Source of the DNA: Pseudomonas sp. NFR16
GTDB taxonomy: Bacteria > Pseudomonadota > Gammaproteobacteria > Pseudomonadales > Pseudomonadaceae
DNA: 64,000 bases
Direction: 5' to 3'
Assembly (NCBI RefSeq): GCF_900108875.1
Contig: NZ_FNYJ01000007.1
Location: 104,261-168,260, forward strand
Position numbers and translations under genes: made by a program. Below are positions 46,901 to 54,164 of the stretch, one piece after another; the first letter of the stretch is position 1, and each line of letters begins with the position of its first letter. Below the pieces are notes generated by a model. The model was not told where the DNA came from. It made no database searches and saw only the letters and a list, made by a program, of their open reading frames with translations.

Positions 46901-46943
46901 GCTGCTGGAGAGCATCGCCCACTGGAGTCACGTGCATGTCTGA
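40959..46943 (+). CDS. chpA: Pil-Chp hybrid histidine kinase ChpA
   Basis: A 1994-residue CheA-like kinase, shorter than the roughly 2470 residues of P. aeruginosa ChpA. Phosphotransfer sites by motif: H49 (HQVHGS, degenerate), H670 (HTLKGSGRM), H813 (HTLKGSAYM), T955 in the aligned position of a degenerate unit (TMLGHGAHM, a Tpt), H1120 and H1267 (HTLKGGARM). Dimerisation and ATPase follow: H1574, N1578 and DHG1583 of the N-box, DDGAGVD about 1618 and GRGVGMDVV about 1669. A CheW domain (about 1705-1850) and a receiver with Asp1923 (LLDIEMPRMDG) end the protein. It overlaps chpC by 8 bases. Confidence 0.95.
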   Translation: MADRHDYVALEWVKGEIAETLRHARQALDTFVARPHDPAAMEVCLDFIHQVHGSLQMIEFYGAALFAEEIEQLALAFQQGRVPQETEAVHLLHQALSQLPVYLERIHSARRDLPLVVLPLLNDLRSARGESLLSETSLFSPQLLSLPALDAQTLTQRDSPELGARLRKLRQTLQTALVGLLREQDVQTQLAYMTKVFAKLEALCKDAPLEPLWRIASALVETMASGNFTNSPALRSLFKDADKELKRLLEQGIAGINQPAPDELLKSLLFYIAKSDSQAQRMIELKDQYGLAEALPESALVDEERARMAGPDRDAMRSVIIALCDELVRTKERLDVFVRGDRQHVSELNALLPPLRQIADTLAVLGFGQPRKVIIDQLAVVQGMAQGQREPDDATLMDVAGALLYVEATLAGIAGSVDQSSPEESRLPTTDLSQIHQLVIKEARVVLQQAKDVIDDYVDGDLARDRLEPLSAQLVQVRGALAMIPLARASGMLAACNEYITEHLLAGEEPPASSQLDHLADVIIGVEYYLERMAEDPEAPGEHVLDMAQESLARLGYSPVPDAVEVPVLEEVISHEELHELRERQVLVSPSPSIAEVLASPVSAVNPPARHVPASLLPPPKGEPPVDDELRDVFLEETDEMLDALREYLPRWLASVDDSAALTEIRRAFHTLKGSGRMVRALILGELAWAVENLLNRVLERSVEPDAHVQQLLTDVLVLLPDVIRDFAEDVQRQRDDVDQLAARAHALAQGENPEPQATPVAQDAPSEAFDPQLLEIFRQEAQTHLDTLNRCLDTARGEESPSFSDDLLRALHTLKGSAYMAGVLPMAELAGPLDQLVREFKTNQIAVGESELDLLSAAEPLFHQGLAQLTVDPLMPIYGADELIRSANQLLEQRMAEALAADDNGLRTRRNPQVLASFLAEGMDILLDAESLLERWRQHPGERQELNALLDELTMLGHGAHMADLPQVDELCEALLDLYGAVEESSLAVSERFFDEAENAHEALINMLDEVAAGQQVQACPERVQALRDLLDEALDPGATGLIRSEGGQPTRVTDLQEATASLNAEPEQPVRDELDQEIVDIFLEEAADILESAGQALQRWLDDPENPLPLSSLQRDLHTLKGGARMAEIGPVGDLGHELESLYECLIDRRCSHSPTLADLLVRSHDHLALMLEQLQNRVALTSPQSLIEAIREFRQQNCYVQPQDIEPRHVGSMIQALDERDPELLEIFLEEADDIIESTSASLVRWQADPQNSLEVENLLRDLHTLKGGARMVEIAPIGDLAHEMESLYEGLSSGTLKNSALLNGLLQSGHDMLADMVDAVRGYEPLPNPALLIESIAQYSSSGAAQESVSKPLDVPPVAPLPAAEPVMPPADAEAERTGPEMVKVPAEQLEDLVNLAGETSIFRGRIEQQVSDAQVTLAEMEITIERMRDQLRRLDIETQGRILSRDHQAERLGYEDFDPLEMDRHSQLQQLSRALFESASDLMELKETLDTRAHEAETLLLQQARVNTELQENLMRTRMVPFERMVPRLRRIVRQVSGELNKKVKFDVVNAEGEMDRNVLERMVAPLEHMLRNAIDHGLESTEKRLAAGKSDVGHIVLSLAHEGGDIVIEMSDDGAGVDFEAVRRKAVKRGLIGPDAELSEHDTLQFILQAGFSTAETITQISGRGVGMDVVHAEVKELGGSMVIDSKSGEGARFRIRLPFSVSVNRALMVQCGEEQYAVPLNSIEGIVRVMPNELETCYQSTPPRYQYGERTYELRYLGELLNNGQPPRLIGQTQPLPVLLVHVHDQWVAVQVDALAGSREIVVKNLGPQFSSVQGIAGATILGDGRVVLILDLFAHIRRLHARMLALQVSGQAPAQYVEAEQTKPLLVMVVDDSVTVRKVTGRLLERNGMNVLTAKDGVDAMALLQEHTPDVMLLDIEMPRMDGFEVVSKVREDEALRHLPIIMITSRSGQKHRDRAMALGVNEYMSKPYQEAALLESIAHWSHVHV

Positions 46944-47424
46944 CACAACCACGCAAACGGCGCGTCTGACCAGCCTCACCGGTCTGCTCATTCCGCTCAG
47001 CGACCGCCACTTGCTGTTGCCGAACGTCGCGGTGGCCGAATTGATCGATTATCAGGACACCGTCGCCGACCCCGCCGCTCCTCAGTGGTATCTGGGCCCC
47101 ATCAACTGGCGTCACCGCAGTCTGCCGTTGCTCAGCTTTGAGGCGGCTTGCGGAAGCCGCGCCCGCGTTGGCGGCCGTGCGCGCATCGTCGTGCTCAATG
47201 CGCTGGGCGCCCGTCCCGATCTGAAATTCATCGCGCTGCTGACCCAAGGCATTCCCCGATCCTGCAAGCTCGACAGCCAGCTGAGTTACGTCGACGTGCC
47301 GTTGTCCGAGCTGGAACGGGCGGCCGTGCAGGTCGGTGACACCGTCGCGAAAATACCGGACCTGATCGCGCTGGAGCAGTGGCTGGTGGACGCAAACCTG
47401 GTGCCAACCGGGCCTGCGATCTGA
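46936..47424 (+). CDS. chpC: CheW-like protein ChpC
   Basis: A 162-residue CheW-domain protein, second adaptor of the Pil-Chp cluster. Visible core: LTGLLIPLSDRHLLLPNVAVAELIDY near the N-terminus and WYLGPINWRHRSLPLLSFEAACG. Its start overlaps the chpA 3' end by 8 bases, so it is co-translated. In P. aeruginosa chpB (a methylesterase) lies between chpA and chpC; here it is absent. chpD/chpE are also absent downstream. Confidence 0.88.
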   Translation: MSDTTTQTARLTSLTGLLIPLSDRHLLLPNVAVAELIDYQDTVADPAAPQWYLGPINWRHRSLPLLSFEAACGSRARVGGRARIVVLNALGARPDLKFIALLTQGIPRSCKLDSQLSYVDVPLSELERAAVQVGDTVAKIPDLIALEQWLVDANLVPTGPAI

Positions 47425-47479
47425 GCTGATTGCGCTGCTTGTTTGAATATCGGTGTCGGCAAGCCGATGACGCTCGCTC

Positions 47480-47508
47480 GCGATCGTTACTCCAGCCGTA
47501 ACGATCGC
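47480..47508. promoter_or_regulatory. palindromic LysR-type operator upstream of mdcA (likely MdcR site)
   Basis: Perfect 11-bp inverted repeat GCGATCGTTAC (47480-47490), 7-base centre, GTAACGATCGC (47498-47508). It contains a T-N11-A box (T47488 to A47500), the LysR-family recognition pattern. Its centre is about 62 bases before the predicted transcription start, the classical position of an LTTR recognition site. There is no T-run, which argues against a terminator for chpC. Confidence 0.6.
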
Positions 47509-47521
47509 CCACCGTGCTTGA

Positions 47522-47549
47522 TTGATACCGCCACGCGATAGCTCCTAAT
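47522..47549 (+). promoter_or_regulatory. candidate mdcA promoter
   Basis: TTGATA (47522-47527), 16 bases, CCTAAT (47544-47549), 32 bases before the mdcA ATG. The weak -10 fits an activator-dependent promoter. Confidence 0.4.
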
Positions 47550-47581
47550 GTTGCCCACGACAGCGAACTCGTGGAGTCAGC

Positions 47582-49258
47582 ATGACTACAACAACGAAAC
47601 TTGACCCGCGCTGGTCGCGTCGTCGCAGCGAAAAGCAGCGGCGGCTCGATCTGGTGCGTTCCTTCGCCGATGGCGTCGTTCTGCCCACCGACAAGATCGT
47701 CGCGGCGCTTGAGGCGTTGATCGCGCCGGGTGACCGTGTGGTACTTGAAGGCAACAACCAGAAACAGGCAGATTTTCTGTCCCGTTCGCTGGTCAAGGCT
47801 GATCCCGGCAAGCTTCATGATCTGCACATGATCATGCCCAGCGTCGGTCGTGCTGAACACCTGGACCTTTTCGAGCGTGGCATCGCGCGCAAGCTGGACT
47901 TCTCGTTTGCCGGCACGCAGAGCCTGCGGATCAGTCAGTTGCTGGAGGACGGGCTGCTGGAGATCGGCGCGATTCACACCTACATCGAGCTGTACTCCCG
48001 CCTGCTGGTCGATCTGATACCCAACGTCGTGTTGTCTGCCGGTTTCATGGCTGACCGCGCGGGCAACATCTACACCGGCGCCAGTACCGAAGACACGCCC
48101 GCCCTGATCGAACCCGCAGCGTTCAGCGACGGCATCGTCATCGTGCAAGTCAATCAATTGGTCGAGGACGTGAGCGACCTGCCGCGCGTCGACATCCCGG
48201 CCTCGTGGGTCGATTTCGTGGTGGTGGCCGATAAACCGTTCTATATCGAGCCGTTGTTCACCCGAGACCCTCGTCATATCAAGCCCGTTCACGTGCTGAT
48301 GGCGATGATGGCCATTCGCGGCATCTACGAAAAACACAACGTCCAGTCGCTCAACCACGGCATCGGTTTTAACACTGCCGCGATTGAGCTGATTCTGCCG
48401 ACCTACGGCGAATCGCTGGGGTTGAAAGGCAAGATCTGCCGTAACTGGACGCTGAACCCTCATCCGACGCTGATTCCGGCCATCGAAAGCGGCTGGGTCG
48501 AAAGTGTGCATTGCTTTGGTACCGAACTGGGCATGGAAAACTACATCGCCGCCCGACCTGACGTGTTCTTCACCGGCCACGACGGCTCCATGCGCTCGAA
48601 CCGCATGATGTGTCAGCTCGCCGGTCAGTACGCGGTGGACCTGTTCATCGGCGCGACACTGCAAGTCGACGGCGACGGGCATTCCTCGACGGTCACGCGC
48701 GGTCGTCTTGCCGGCTTTGGCGGCGCGCCGAACATGGGGCATGACCCTCGCGGTCGACGTCACGGCACCCCTGCCTGGCTGGACATGCGTCAGCTGAGCG
48801 GCGACGGGCCGGATGCCTACCTTGAGCGCGGCAAAAAGCTCGTTGTGCAAATGGTCGAAACCTTCCAGGAGGGTGGCAAACCGACCTTCGTCGAGACGCT
48901 GGATGCCGTTGAGGTCGCGAAGAAAAGCGGCATGCCGCTGGCGCCCATCATGATCTACGGCGACGACGTCACCCATTTGCTCACCGAGGAAGGCATCGCT
49001 TACCTGTACAAGGCGCGCAGTCTGCAGGACCGTCAGGCGATGATCGCCGCCGTGGCGGGCGTGACGTCGATCGGGCTCAGACATGATCCGAAAGACACTG
49101 CCCGCATGCGTCGTGAAGGCCTGATCGCGCTGCCGGAAGACTTGGGTATTCGTCGCACTGACGCCAGCCGCGAGCTGTTAGCCGCCAAGAGCATTGCCGA
49201 GTTGGTGGAATGGTCCGGCGGTTTGTACAACCCGCCCGCGAAATTCAGGAGTTGGTGA
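47582..49258 (+). CDS. mdcA: malonate decarboxylase alpha subunit (acetyl-S-ACP:malonate ACP transferase)
   Basis: A 558-residue CoA-transferase-like subunit that swaps acetyl for malonyl on the MdcC carrier. The start follows GTGGAGTCAGC. Family stretches include DPRWSRRRSEKQRRL, VVLEGNNQKQADFLS, and FTGHDGSMRSNRMMCQLAGQYAVDLFIGATLQ. It is the first gene of mdcABCDEGH. The stop overlaps the mdcB start by one base. Confidence 0.96.
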   Translation: MTTTTKLDPRWSRRRSEKQRRLDLVRSFADGVVLPTDKIVAALEALIAPGDRVVLEGNNQKQADFLSRSLVKADPGKLHDLHMIMPSVGRAEHLDLFERGIARKLDFSFAGTQSLRISQLLEDGLLEIGAIHTYIELYSRLLVDLIPNVVLSAGFMADRAGNIYTGASTEDTPALIEPAAFSDGIVIVQVNQLVEDVSDLPRVDIPASWVDFVVVADKPFYIEPLFTRDPRHIKPVHVLMAMMAIRGIYEKHNVQSLNHGIGFNTAAIELILPTYGESLGLKGKICRNWTLNPHPTLIPAIESGWVESVHCFGTELGMENYIAARPDVFFTGHDGSMRSNRMMCQLAGQYAVDLFIGATLQVDGDGHSSTVTRGRLAGFGGAPNMGHDPRGRRHGTPAWLDMRQLSGDGPDAYLERGKKLVVQMVETFQEGGKPTFVETLDAVEVAKKSGMPLAPIMIYGDDVTHLLTEEGIAYLYKARSLQDRQAMIAAVAGVTSIGLRHDPKDTARMRREGLIALPEDLGIRRTDASRELLAAKSIAELVEWSGGLYNPPAKFRSW

Positions 49259-50148
49259 TGCACGCATTCAACGTATCTTTCGATGCAGCACCGCGTAGCG
49301 TTTCTTTGGCTGAAAGCCTGGCGGATCTGGCCGTCGAAGCCCTCATCGATGAGGCCGACCTGTCGCCCAAACCCGCCCTGGTGGACAGGCGCAGCAGCGG
49401 CGCGCATGACGATCTGCACCTCGGTCTGATGCACGCCTCAGCGCTGGCGCTCTGGCCGGCATTCAAGGAAATGGCCGAGGCCGCCCTCACGATCGGCGAG
49501 ATCGGCCAGCCGCTGCGTGAAGCCATCGGTCGTATCGGTCGCGACGGCGAGGCAGCGATGATGCGTACCACCAATGGCGTGAACACCCATCGCGGTGCGA
49601 TCTGGGCGCTGGGCCTGTTGGTGACTGCGGCGGCGCTGGATCCTGACGATCTTTCGCCTGCCGGACTTGGCCTGCGAGCCGGATGTCTGGCGTTGATCGA
49701 AGACCGCCACGCGTCTTCGCAGACGCAAAGCCATGGTGCGCAAGTAGCGCGCAAATACGGCGCAATGGGCGCGCGCGAACAGGCGCAAATGGGGTTCCCC
49801 GCTGTCACCCAGTCGGGACTTGTGCAGCTCAAGCGCAGCCGCGCCACACAGTCTGGCGAGCAGAATGCGAGGCTCGATGCGCTGCTCGCGATCATGACCG
49901 AACTGTCCGACACCTGCGTGCTGTATCGCGCCGGCGAGCAAGGGCTGCAGACCATGCAGCAAGGCGCTCAGCGCGTTCTGGACGCCGGTGGCAGCGCCAC
50001 CCTCAGCGGGCGTCGGGCGCTGCATGAGCTGGATCAGCAACTGCTGCGTCTGAATGCGTCACCGGGTGGCGCGGCGGATCTGCTCGCTGCCTGTCTGTTC
50101 ATCGATTGCCTCGAGCCTGCGCTCGGCAATGAAAAGAGGAACGTCTGA
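49258..50148 (+). CDS. mdcB: triphosphoribosyl-dephospho-CoA synthase MdcB
   Basis: A 296-residue CitG/MdcB-family enzyme that makes 2'-(5''-triphosphoribosyl)-3'-dephospho-CoA, precursor of the MdcC prosthetic group. Motifs are PKPALVDRRSSGAHDD near residue 40 and TNGVNTHRGAIWALGLL. Length is normal. TGATG junction with mdcA. It works with MdcG, encoded four genes later. Confidence 0.95.
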   Translation: MHAFNVSFDAAPRSVSLAESLADLAVEALIDEADLSPKPALVDRRSSGAHDDLHLGLMHASALALWPAFKEMAEAALTIGEIGQPLREAIGRIGRDGEAAMMRTTNGVNTHRGAIWALGLLVTAAALDPDDLSPAGLGLRAGCLALIEDRHASSQTQSHGAQVARKYGAMGAREQAQMGFPAVTQSGLVQLKRSRATQSGEQNARLDALLAIMTELSDTCVLYRAGEQGLQTMQQGAQRVLDAGGSATLSGRRALHELDQQLLRLNASPGGAADLLAACLFIDCLEPALGNEKRNV

Positions 50149-50150
50149 TC

Positions 50151-50450
50151 ATGGAAACGCTGTCTTTTGAATTTCCCGCCGGTCAGCCGCCGCGCGGACG
50201 TGCGCTGGTGGGCTGTGTGGGGTCGGGCGACCTGGAAGTGCTGCTGGAACCCGGCGTGCCCGGCAAGCTGAGCATTCAGGTCATGACCTCGGTGAACGGC
50301 AGTTCTGCACGCTGGGAGCATCTGTTCCAGCGCATGTTCGACGGCCAGACACCGCCGGCCCTGAGCATCGATATTCACGATTTCGGCGCAACGCCCGGCG
50401 TAGTCCGGCTGCGGCTGGAGCAAGGTTTTGAGGAGGTGGGTCATGACTGA
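50151..50450 (+). CDS. mdcC: malonate decarboxylase acyl carrier protein (delta subunit)
   Basis: A 99-residue carrier. The prosthetic group is attached to Ser25 in VGSGDLEVLLEP. It shuttles the acetyl/malonyl group between subunits. It starts 2 bases after mdcB and its 3' end overlaps mdcD by 8 bases, a compact arrangement that should keep subunit ratios even. Confidence 0.95.
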   Translation: METLSFEFPAGQPPRGRALVGCVGSGDLEVLLEPGVPGKLSIQVMTSVNGSSARWEHLFQRMFDGQTPPALSIDIHDFGATPGVVRLRLEQGFEEVGHD

Positions 50451-51294
50451 CAGCGCTCGCCTGTTGAAGCAGCACAGCTTCATCGAACTGGGCGCACGTC
50501 AGCGTGCCCGCGCGTTGCTGGACGAGGGCAGCTTTCGTGAACTGATCGATCCGTTCGAGCGGCTGGTTTCGCCTTGGCTCGCGAAACAGGGCGTCGTGCC
50601 GCAAGCCGATGACGGCGTGGTCATTGCCAAAGGATCGATTGCCGGCAAGCCCGTAGTTGTCTGCGCGATCGAAGGAGGTTTCCAGGGCGGCAGCATGGGT
50701 GAAGTCGGCGGCGCCAAAATGGCGGGCGCGCTGGAGCTGGCAGCCGAAGACAATCGCAAGGGCATTCCAACGGCAGCGATCCTTTTGCTGGAAACCGGCG
50801 GTGTACGCTTGCAGGAAGCCAACCTCGGACTGGCGGCCATTGCTGAAATTCATGCCGCCATCATCGATCTGCGGCGTTGTCAACCGGTCATCGGCGTCGT
50901 CGCAGGCAGTGTCGGTTGCTTCGGCGGAATGTCGATCGCAGCAGGCTTGTGCAGTTATCTGGTTGTGACCCAGGAAGCGCGGCTGGGGTTGAACGGCCCG
51001 CAAGTGATCGAGCAGGAGGCGGGCATCGAAGAGTACGACTCTCGTGACCGGCCATTCATCTGGAGCCTGACGGGCGGAGAACAACGTTTCGCCAGCGGCC
51101 TGGTGGACGCCTATGTCGCCGACGACACCGCTGCGATTTCGCAGCAGATCAAGGACCTGTTGCGCCAAGGCAGGCCCGAGCACGAGCGCAGCAGCCGGTA
51201 CGCGCTGTTTCTGGAGCGTCTTGGCGGGGTGGACACCACGGCGCAAATCGAACCCGCTGCCGTTCGCAGTCTCTATCAAGGAGAGCAACCATGA
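50443..51294 (+). CDS. mdcD: malonate decarboxylase beta subunit
   Basis: A 283-residue carboxyltransferase-like subunit which, with MdcE, decarboxylates malonyl-S-carrier. The fold is that of the acetyl-CoA carboxylase carboxyltransferase: GGFQGGSMGEVGGAKMAGALELA, ETGGVRLQEANLGLAAIAEIHAA, and VGCFGGMSIAAGLCSYLV. The start MTDSARLLKQHSF overlaps mdcC. It ends in an ATGA junction with mdcE. Confidence 0.95.
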   Translation: MTDSARLLKQHSFIELGARQRARALLDEGSFRELIDPFERLVSPWLAKQGVVPQADDGVVIAKGSIAGKPVVVCAIEGGFQGGSMGEVGGAKMAGALELAAEDNRKGIPTAAILLLETGGVRLQEANLGLAAIAEIHAAIIDLRRCQPVIGVVAGSVGCFGGMSIAAGLCSYLVVTQEARLGLNGPQVIEQEAGIEEYDSRDRPFIWSLTGGEQRFASGLVDAYVADDTAAISQQIKDLLRQGRPEHERSSRYALFLERLGGVDTTAQIEPAAVRSLYQGEQP

Positions 51295-52091
51295 GCGTAT
51301 CCACCCGCGGATTGAACTGGTTCAATGCCTTGAGCGCAGGCTCCGCACAGGTCTCGGGCCTCCCGGCATCCGTGAAGGCCGCCGACGGGATGCTTGGCGG
51401 TCAGCCGGCGCGCTTTCTGTCGGTGGTCGCTGATCCTGACAACCCGTTTCCAAGGGCGCGCAACGGCGAGGTGGGGCTGCTTGAAGGCTGGGGTCTGGCG
51501 CAGGCGGTAGACAGCGCGATCGAGCTTGACCGCGATCGCGATGACAAGCGGGCGCTGGTCGCAATCATCGATGTCCCGAGTCAGGCTTACGGTCGTCGCG
51601 AGGAGGCGCTGGGCATCCATCAAGCCCTGGCCGGCGCAGTGGACGCTTACGCTCGGGCGCGGTTGGCGGGGCATCCGGTGATCGGGTTGCTGGTCGGCAA
51701 GGCAATGTCCGGTGCCTTTCTTGCGCACGGGTATCAGGCTAATCGTCTGATCGCGCTTCGGGATCCGGGCGTGATGGTGCATGCCATGGGCAAGGCTTCG
51801 GCGGCGCGGGTGACGCTGCGCAGCGTCGAGGAGCTGGAAAAGCTGGCCGCCAGTGTGCCCCCGATGGCCTACGACATCGACAGCTATGCCAGCCTCGGGC
51901 TGCTCTGGGAAACGCTTTCGGTCGAGCACATCGAACAGCCATCGGCGGCGGATCTGTCGGCGGTTCAGGACTGCCTGATTGCTGCGATCAAGGATGCTCA
52001 GAATGGCAGCAATGATCTGAGCGGGCGTCTGGGCGCGCCAAATCGCGCGGCCTCGCAAAAGGTTCGCCAACTGCTTCGGGCCCAGTGGTAA
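51291..52091 (+). CDS. mdcE: malonate decarboxylase gamma subunit
   Basis: A 266-residue second carboxyltransferase subunit. Signatures are VVADPDNPFPRARNGEVGLLEGW, VPSQAYGRREEALGIHQALA and GLLVGKAMSGAFLAHGYQANRLIAL. It pairs with MdcD. The TAATG junction with mdcG keeps the operon continuous. Confidence 0.95.
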   Translation: MSVSTRGLNWFNALSAGSAQVSGLPASVKAADGMLGGQPARFLSVVADPDNPFPRARNGEVGLLEGWGLAQAVDSAIELDRDRDDKRALVAIIDVPSQAYGRREEALGIHQALAGAVDAYARARLAGHPVIGLLVGKAMSGAFLAHGYQANRLIALRDPGVMVHAMGKASAARVTLRSVEELEKLAASVPPMAYDIDSYASLGLLWETLSVEHIEQPSAADLSAVQDCLIAAIKDAQNGSNDLSGRLGAPNRAASQKVRQLLRAQW

Positions 52092-52720
52092 TGAATGCCC
52101 AGGCGCCCGTTCGACCTCACGATCTGTTGTGGGGCTTGTCGGTGGCCGCGTTGCCAGCCGATGCGCCTGCCTGGGTGTTCGACGTCATCCGTCAGGGACA
52201 TCCGGTGGTGGTCAGGCGGGCGCAAGTGGCGGCGGGGCGGATTGCGGTCGGTGTGCGCGGTCGTGTTCGCGAGCAGCGTTTCGCCACTCAGATGCTCATC
52301 GCTGACATCACCCGTCGCGTCATCCCGGAGCAGCTCGCAGACGTCTCCGCCGGGCCCGGCGACGGGCCTGCGCTGAGCGCATTGCGGCAGATTTACGGCC
52401 TGATGAATGCGCTGCAGCTCCCGTGGGGCGTGACCGGCGGTGCCGGTTTTCAACTGGCGACGGGCGTGCCGGTGCTACATCAGGACAGCGATCTGGACCT
52501 GATTCTGCGAGCGCCGGAGTTTTTCACGCGTGAGCGTGCCGCCCGGCTCAGCGATGCGCTGGTGGCTGCTGCCTGCCGGATCGACCTGCAGTTGCAAACG
52601 CCTTTTGGCGCCGTGGCCTTACGTGAGTGGGCCGGCTCGTCGCGGCAGGTCCTGCTCAAGGCTGACGATGGTGCACGGCTGGTCAGCAACCCTTGGTTGC
52701 CTGAGGAGCGAGCAGCATGA
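52091..52720 (+). CDS. mdcG: phosphoribosyl-dephospho-CoA transferase MdcG
   Basis: A 209-residue nucleotidyltransferase-type enzyme (CitX-like role) that attaches the prosthetic group to Ser25 of MdcC. The nucleotidyltransferase motif is SDLDLILR near residue 137, preceded by LPWGVTGGAGFQLATG. It starts MNAQAPVRPHD immediately after mdcE. Confidence 0.93.
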   Translation: MNAQAPVRPHDLLWGLSVAALPADAPAWVFDVIRQGHPVVVRRAQVAAGRIAVGVRGRVREQRFATQMLIADITRRVIPEQLADVSAGPGDGPALSALRQIYGLMNALQLPWGVTGGAGFQLATGVPVLHQDSDLDLILRAPEFFTRERAARLSDALVAAACRIDLQLQTPFGAVALREWAGSSRQVLLKADDGARLVSNPWLPEERAA

Positions 52721-53652
52721 GCACCTTTTGGGCGTTTCCCGGCCAAGGCGCGCAGCAGGCGGGCATGCTGCATGCGCTGCCGGACGACGCGCTGGTCGGC
52801 GAATGCCTGCGTGAGGCCAGCGATGCGCTGAACGAAGACGTCCTTGCGCTCGATACCGCCGACGCGTTGCGCTCGACCCGTTCCGTTCAGCTGTGCCTGT
52901 TGATTGCTGGCGTCGCCTGCGCGCGGCTGCTGATGACACGAGGCCATACGCCCGATTTTGTGGCTGGATTGTCCATCGGAGCCTATCCAGCCGCCGTAGT
53001 GGCGGGCGCGCTGACGTTTTCCGACGCTGTGCGATTGGTCGCTCTGCGCGGCGAACTCATGCAAAACGCTTATCCACAGGGCTACGGCATGACTGCATTG
53101 ATCGGGCTCGAGCAGGGCGTGGTCGAGGGGTTGATTCAGCAGGTTCATGGCGCACGTTCGCCGGTGTTTCTGGCCAACATCAATGCCGATAACCAGTTCG
53201 TCATCGCGGGCAGCGATGAGGCGATGGCGCATGTCGCGGCACTGGCGAAGGCGCAAGGCGCTGCGGCGGCGAAACGGCTGGCGGTCAGCGTGCCTTCCCA
53301 TTGCGAGCTGTTGACGGCGTCGGCCCACACCCTGGCTGAGGCGTTCGCACAGGTGTGTGTCCAGACGCCGACGCTCAAATACCTCAGCGGCAGCACTGCA
53401 CGCCCGGTTTATACGGCTGAAAAACTGCGTGGCGACCTGGCGTTCAACATGTGCCGGGTCATCGACTGGCGCAGCACCGTGCAGACCGCCTACGAGCGCG
53501 GCGCGCGGCTGCACATCGAATTGCCGCCCGGCACCGTGCTCACGGGGCTGGCGCGCAAGGTTTTCGAACAAGGATCCGCAGTCGCCTTCCAGGGCGCCCG
53601 GCTGGATACGCTGAGCGCACTGTCGCGAGAGGAGGAAAGTCGCCACCCATAA
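52717..53652 (+). CDS. mdcH: malonyl-CoA:ACP transacylase MdcH
   Basis: A 311-residue FabD-like acyltransferase that loads malonyl onto the decarboxylase carrier for the first turnover. FPGQGAQQAGML opens the domain. The nucleophile Ser is in VAGLSIGAYPAAVVAG, where the usual GHS is GLS, as is common in MdcH. A His is present in SVPSHCELL. The ATGA junction with mdcG marks coupled translation; madL follows after 67 bases. Confidence 0.93.
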   Translation: MSTFWAFPGQGAQQAGMLHALPDDALVGECLREASDALNEDVLALDTADALRSTRSVQLCLLIAGVACARLLMTRGHTPDFVAGLSIGAYPAAVVAGALTFSDAVRLVALRGELMQNAYPQGYGMTALIGLEQGVVEGLIQQVHGARSPVFLANINADNQFVIAGSDEAMAHVAALAKAQGAAAAKRLAVSVPSHCELLTASAHTLAEAFAQVCVQTPTLKYLSGSTARPVYTAEKLRGDLAFNMCRVIDWRSTVQTAYERGARLHIELPPGTVLTGLARKVFEQGSAVAFQGARLDTLSALSREEESRHP

Positions 53653-53719
53653 ACCGACTGCTGCTTTCGAAGGAACACAAAAACAACAACTTCGACGATG
53701 CAATTTGAGGATAACAACA

Positions 53720-54163
53720 ATGATTATTTATGGTGTCGCGTTACTCGCTATCTGCACCCTTGCGGGGGTGATTCTCGGCGACCTGCTCGGTGTGCTGCTG
53801 GGCGTCAAATCCAACGTGGGCGGCGTCGGAATCGCGATGATCCTGCTGATCTGCGCCCGGTTGTACATGCAAAAACGTGGCGGCATGAGCGAAGGCTGCG
53901 AGATGGGCGTCGGCTTCTGGGGAGCGATGTACATCCCTGTCGTGGTCGCGATGGCCGCCCAGCAAAACGTCGTCACCGCGCTCAAGGGTGGCCCCATTGC
54001 CGTGATCGCTGCCATCGGGTCGGTGCTGGTCTGCGGTTGCACGATCGCCATCATCAGCCGGATCAACAAAGGCGAGCCGCTGCCCAAAGAAGCAGACGCG
54101 GACCATGACTCGGTGATCGCGCCGAATGCCGCTGCGACCGTTTCCCCTGCAGGAGGCCGCTGA
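53720..54163 (+). CDS. madL: malonate transporter subunit MadL
   Basis: A 147-residue membrane protein with about four segments (MIIYGVALLAICTLAGVILGDLLGVLLGV, GIAMILLICARLY, FWGAMYIPVVVAMAA, AAIGSVLVCGCTIAIIS). With MadM it forms the Na+ or H+-linked malonate importer. The start MIIYGV at 53720 is preferred over an earlier in-frame ATG-like codon. madM begins 1 base after its stop. Confidence 0.92.
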   Translation: MIIYGVALLAICTLAGVILGDLLGVLLGVKSNVGGVGIAMILLICARLYMQKRGGMSEGCEMGVGFWGAMYIPVVVAMAAQQNVVTALKGGPIAVIAAIGSVLVCGCTIAIISRINKGEPLPKEADADHDSVIAPNAAATVSPAGGR

Positions 54164-54164
54164 T

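Noticed and set aside
37444..46991. Very long open frames antisense to pilG, pilJ and chpA
   Set aside because: They follow from high G+C and codon bias of the real genes, have no recognisable domain and no ribosome sites.
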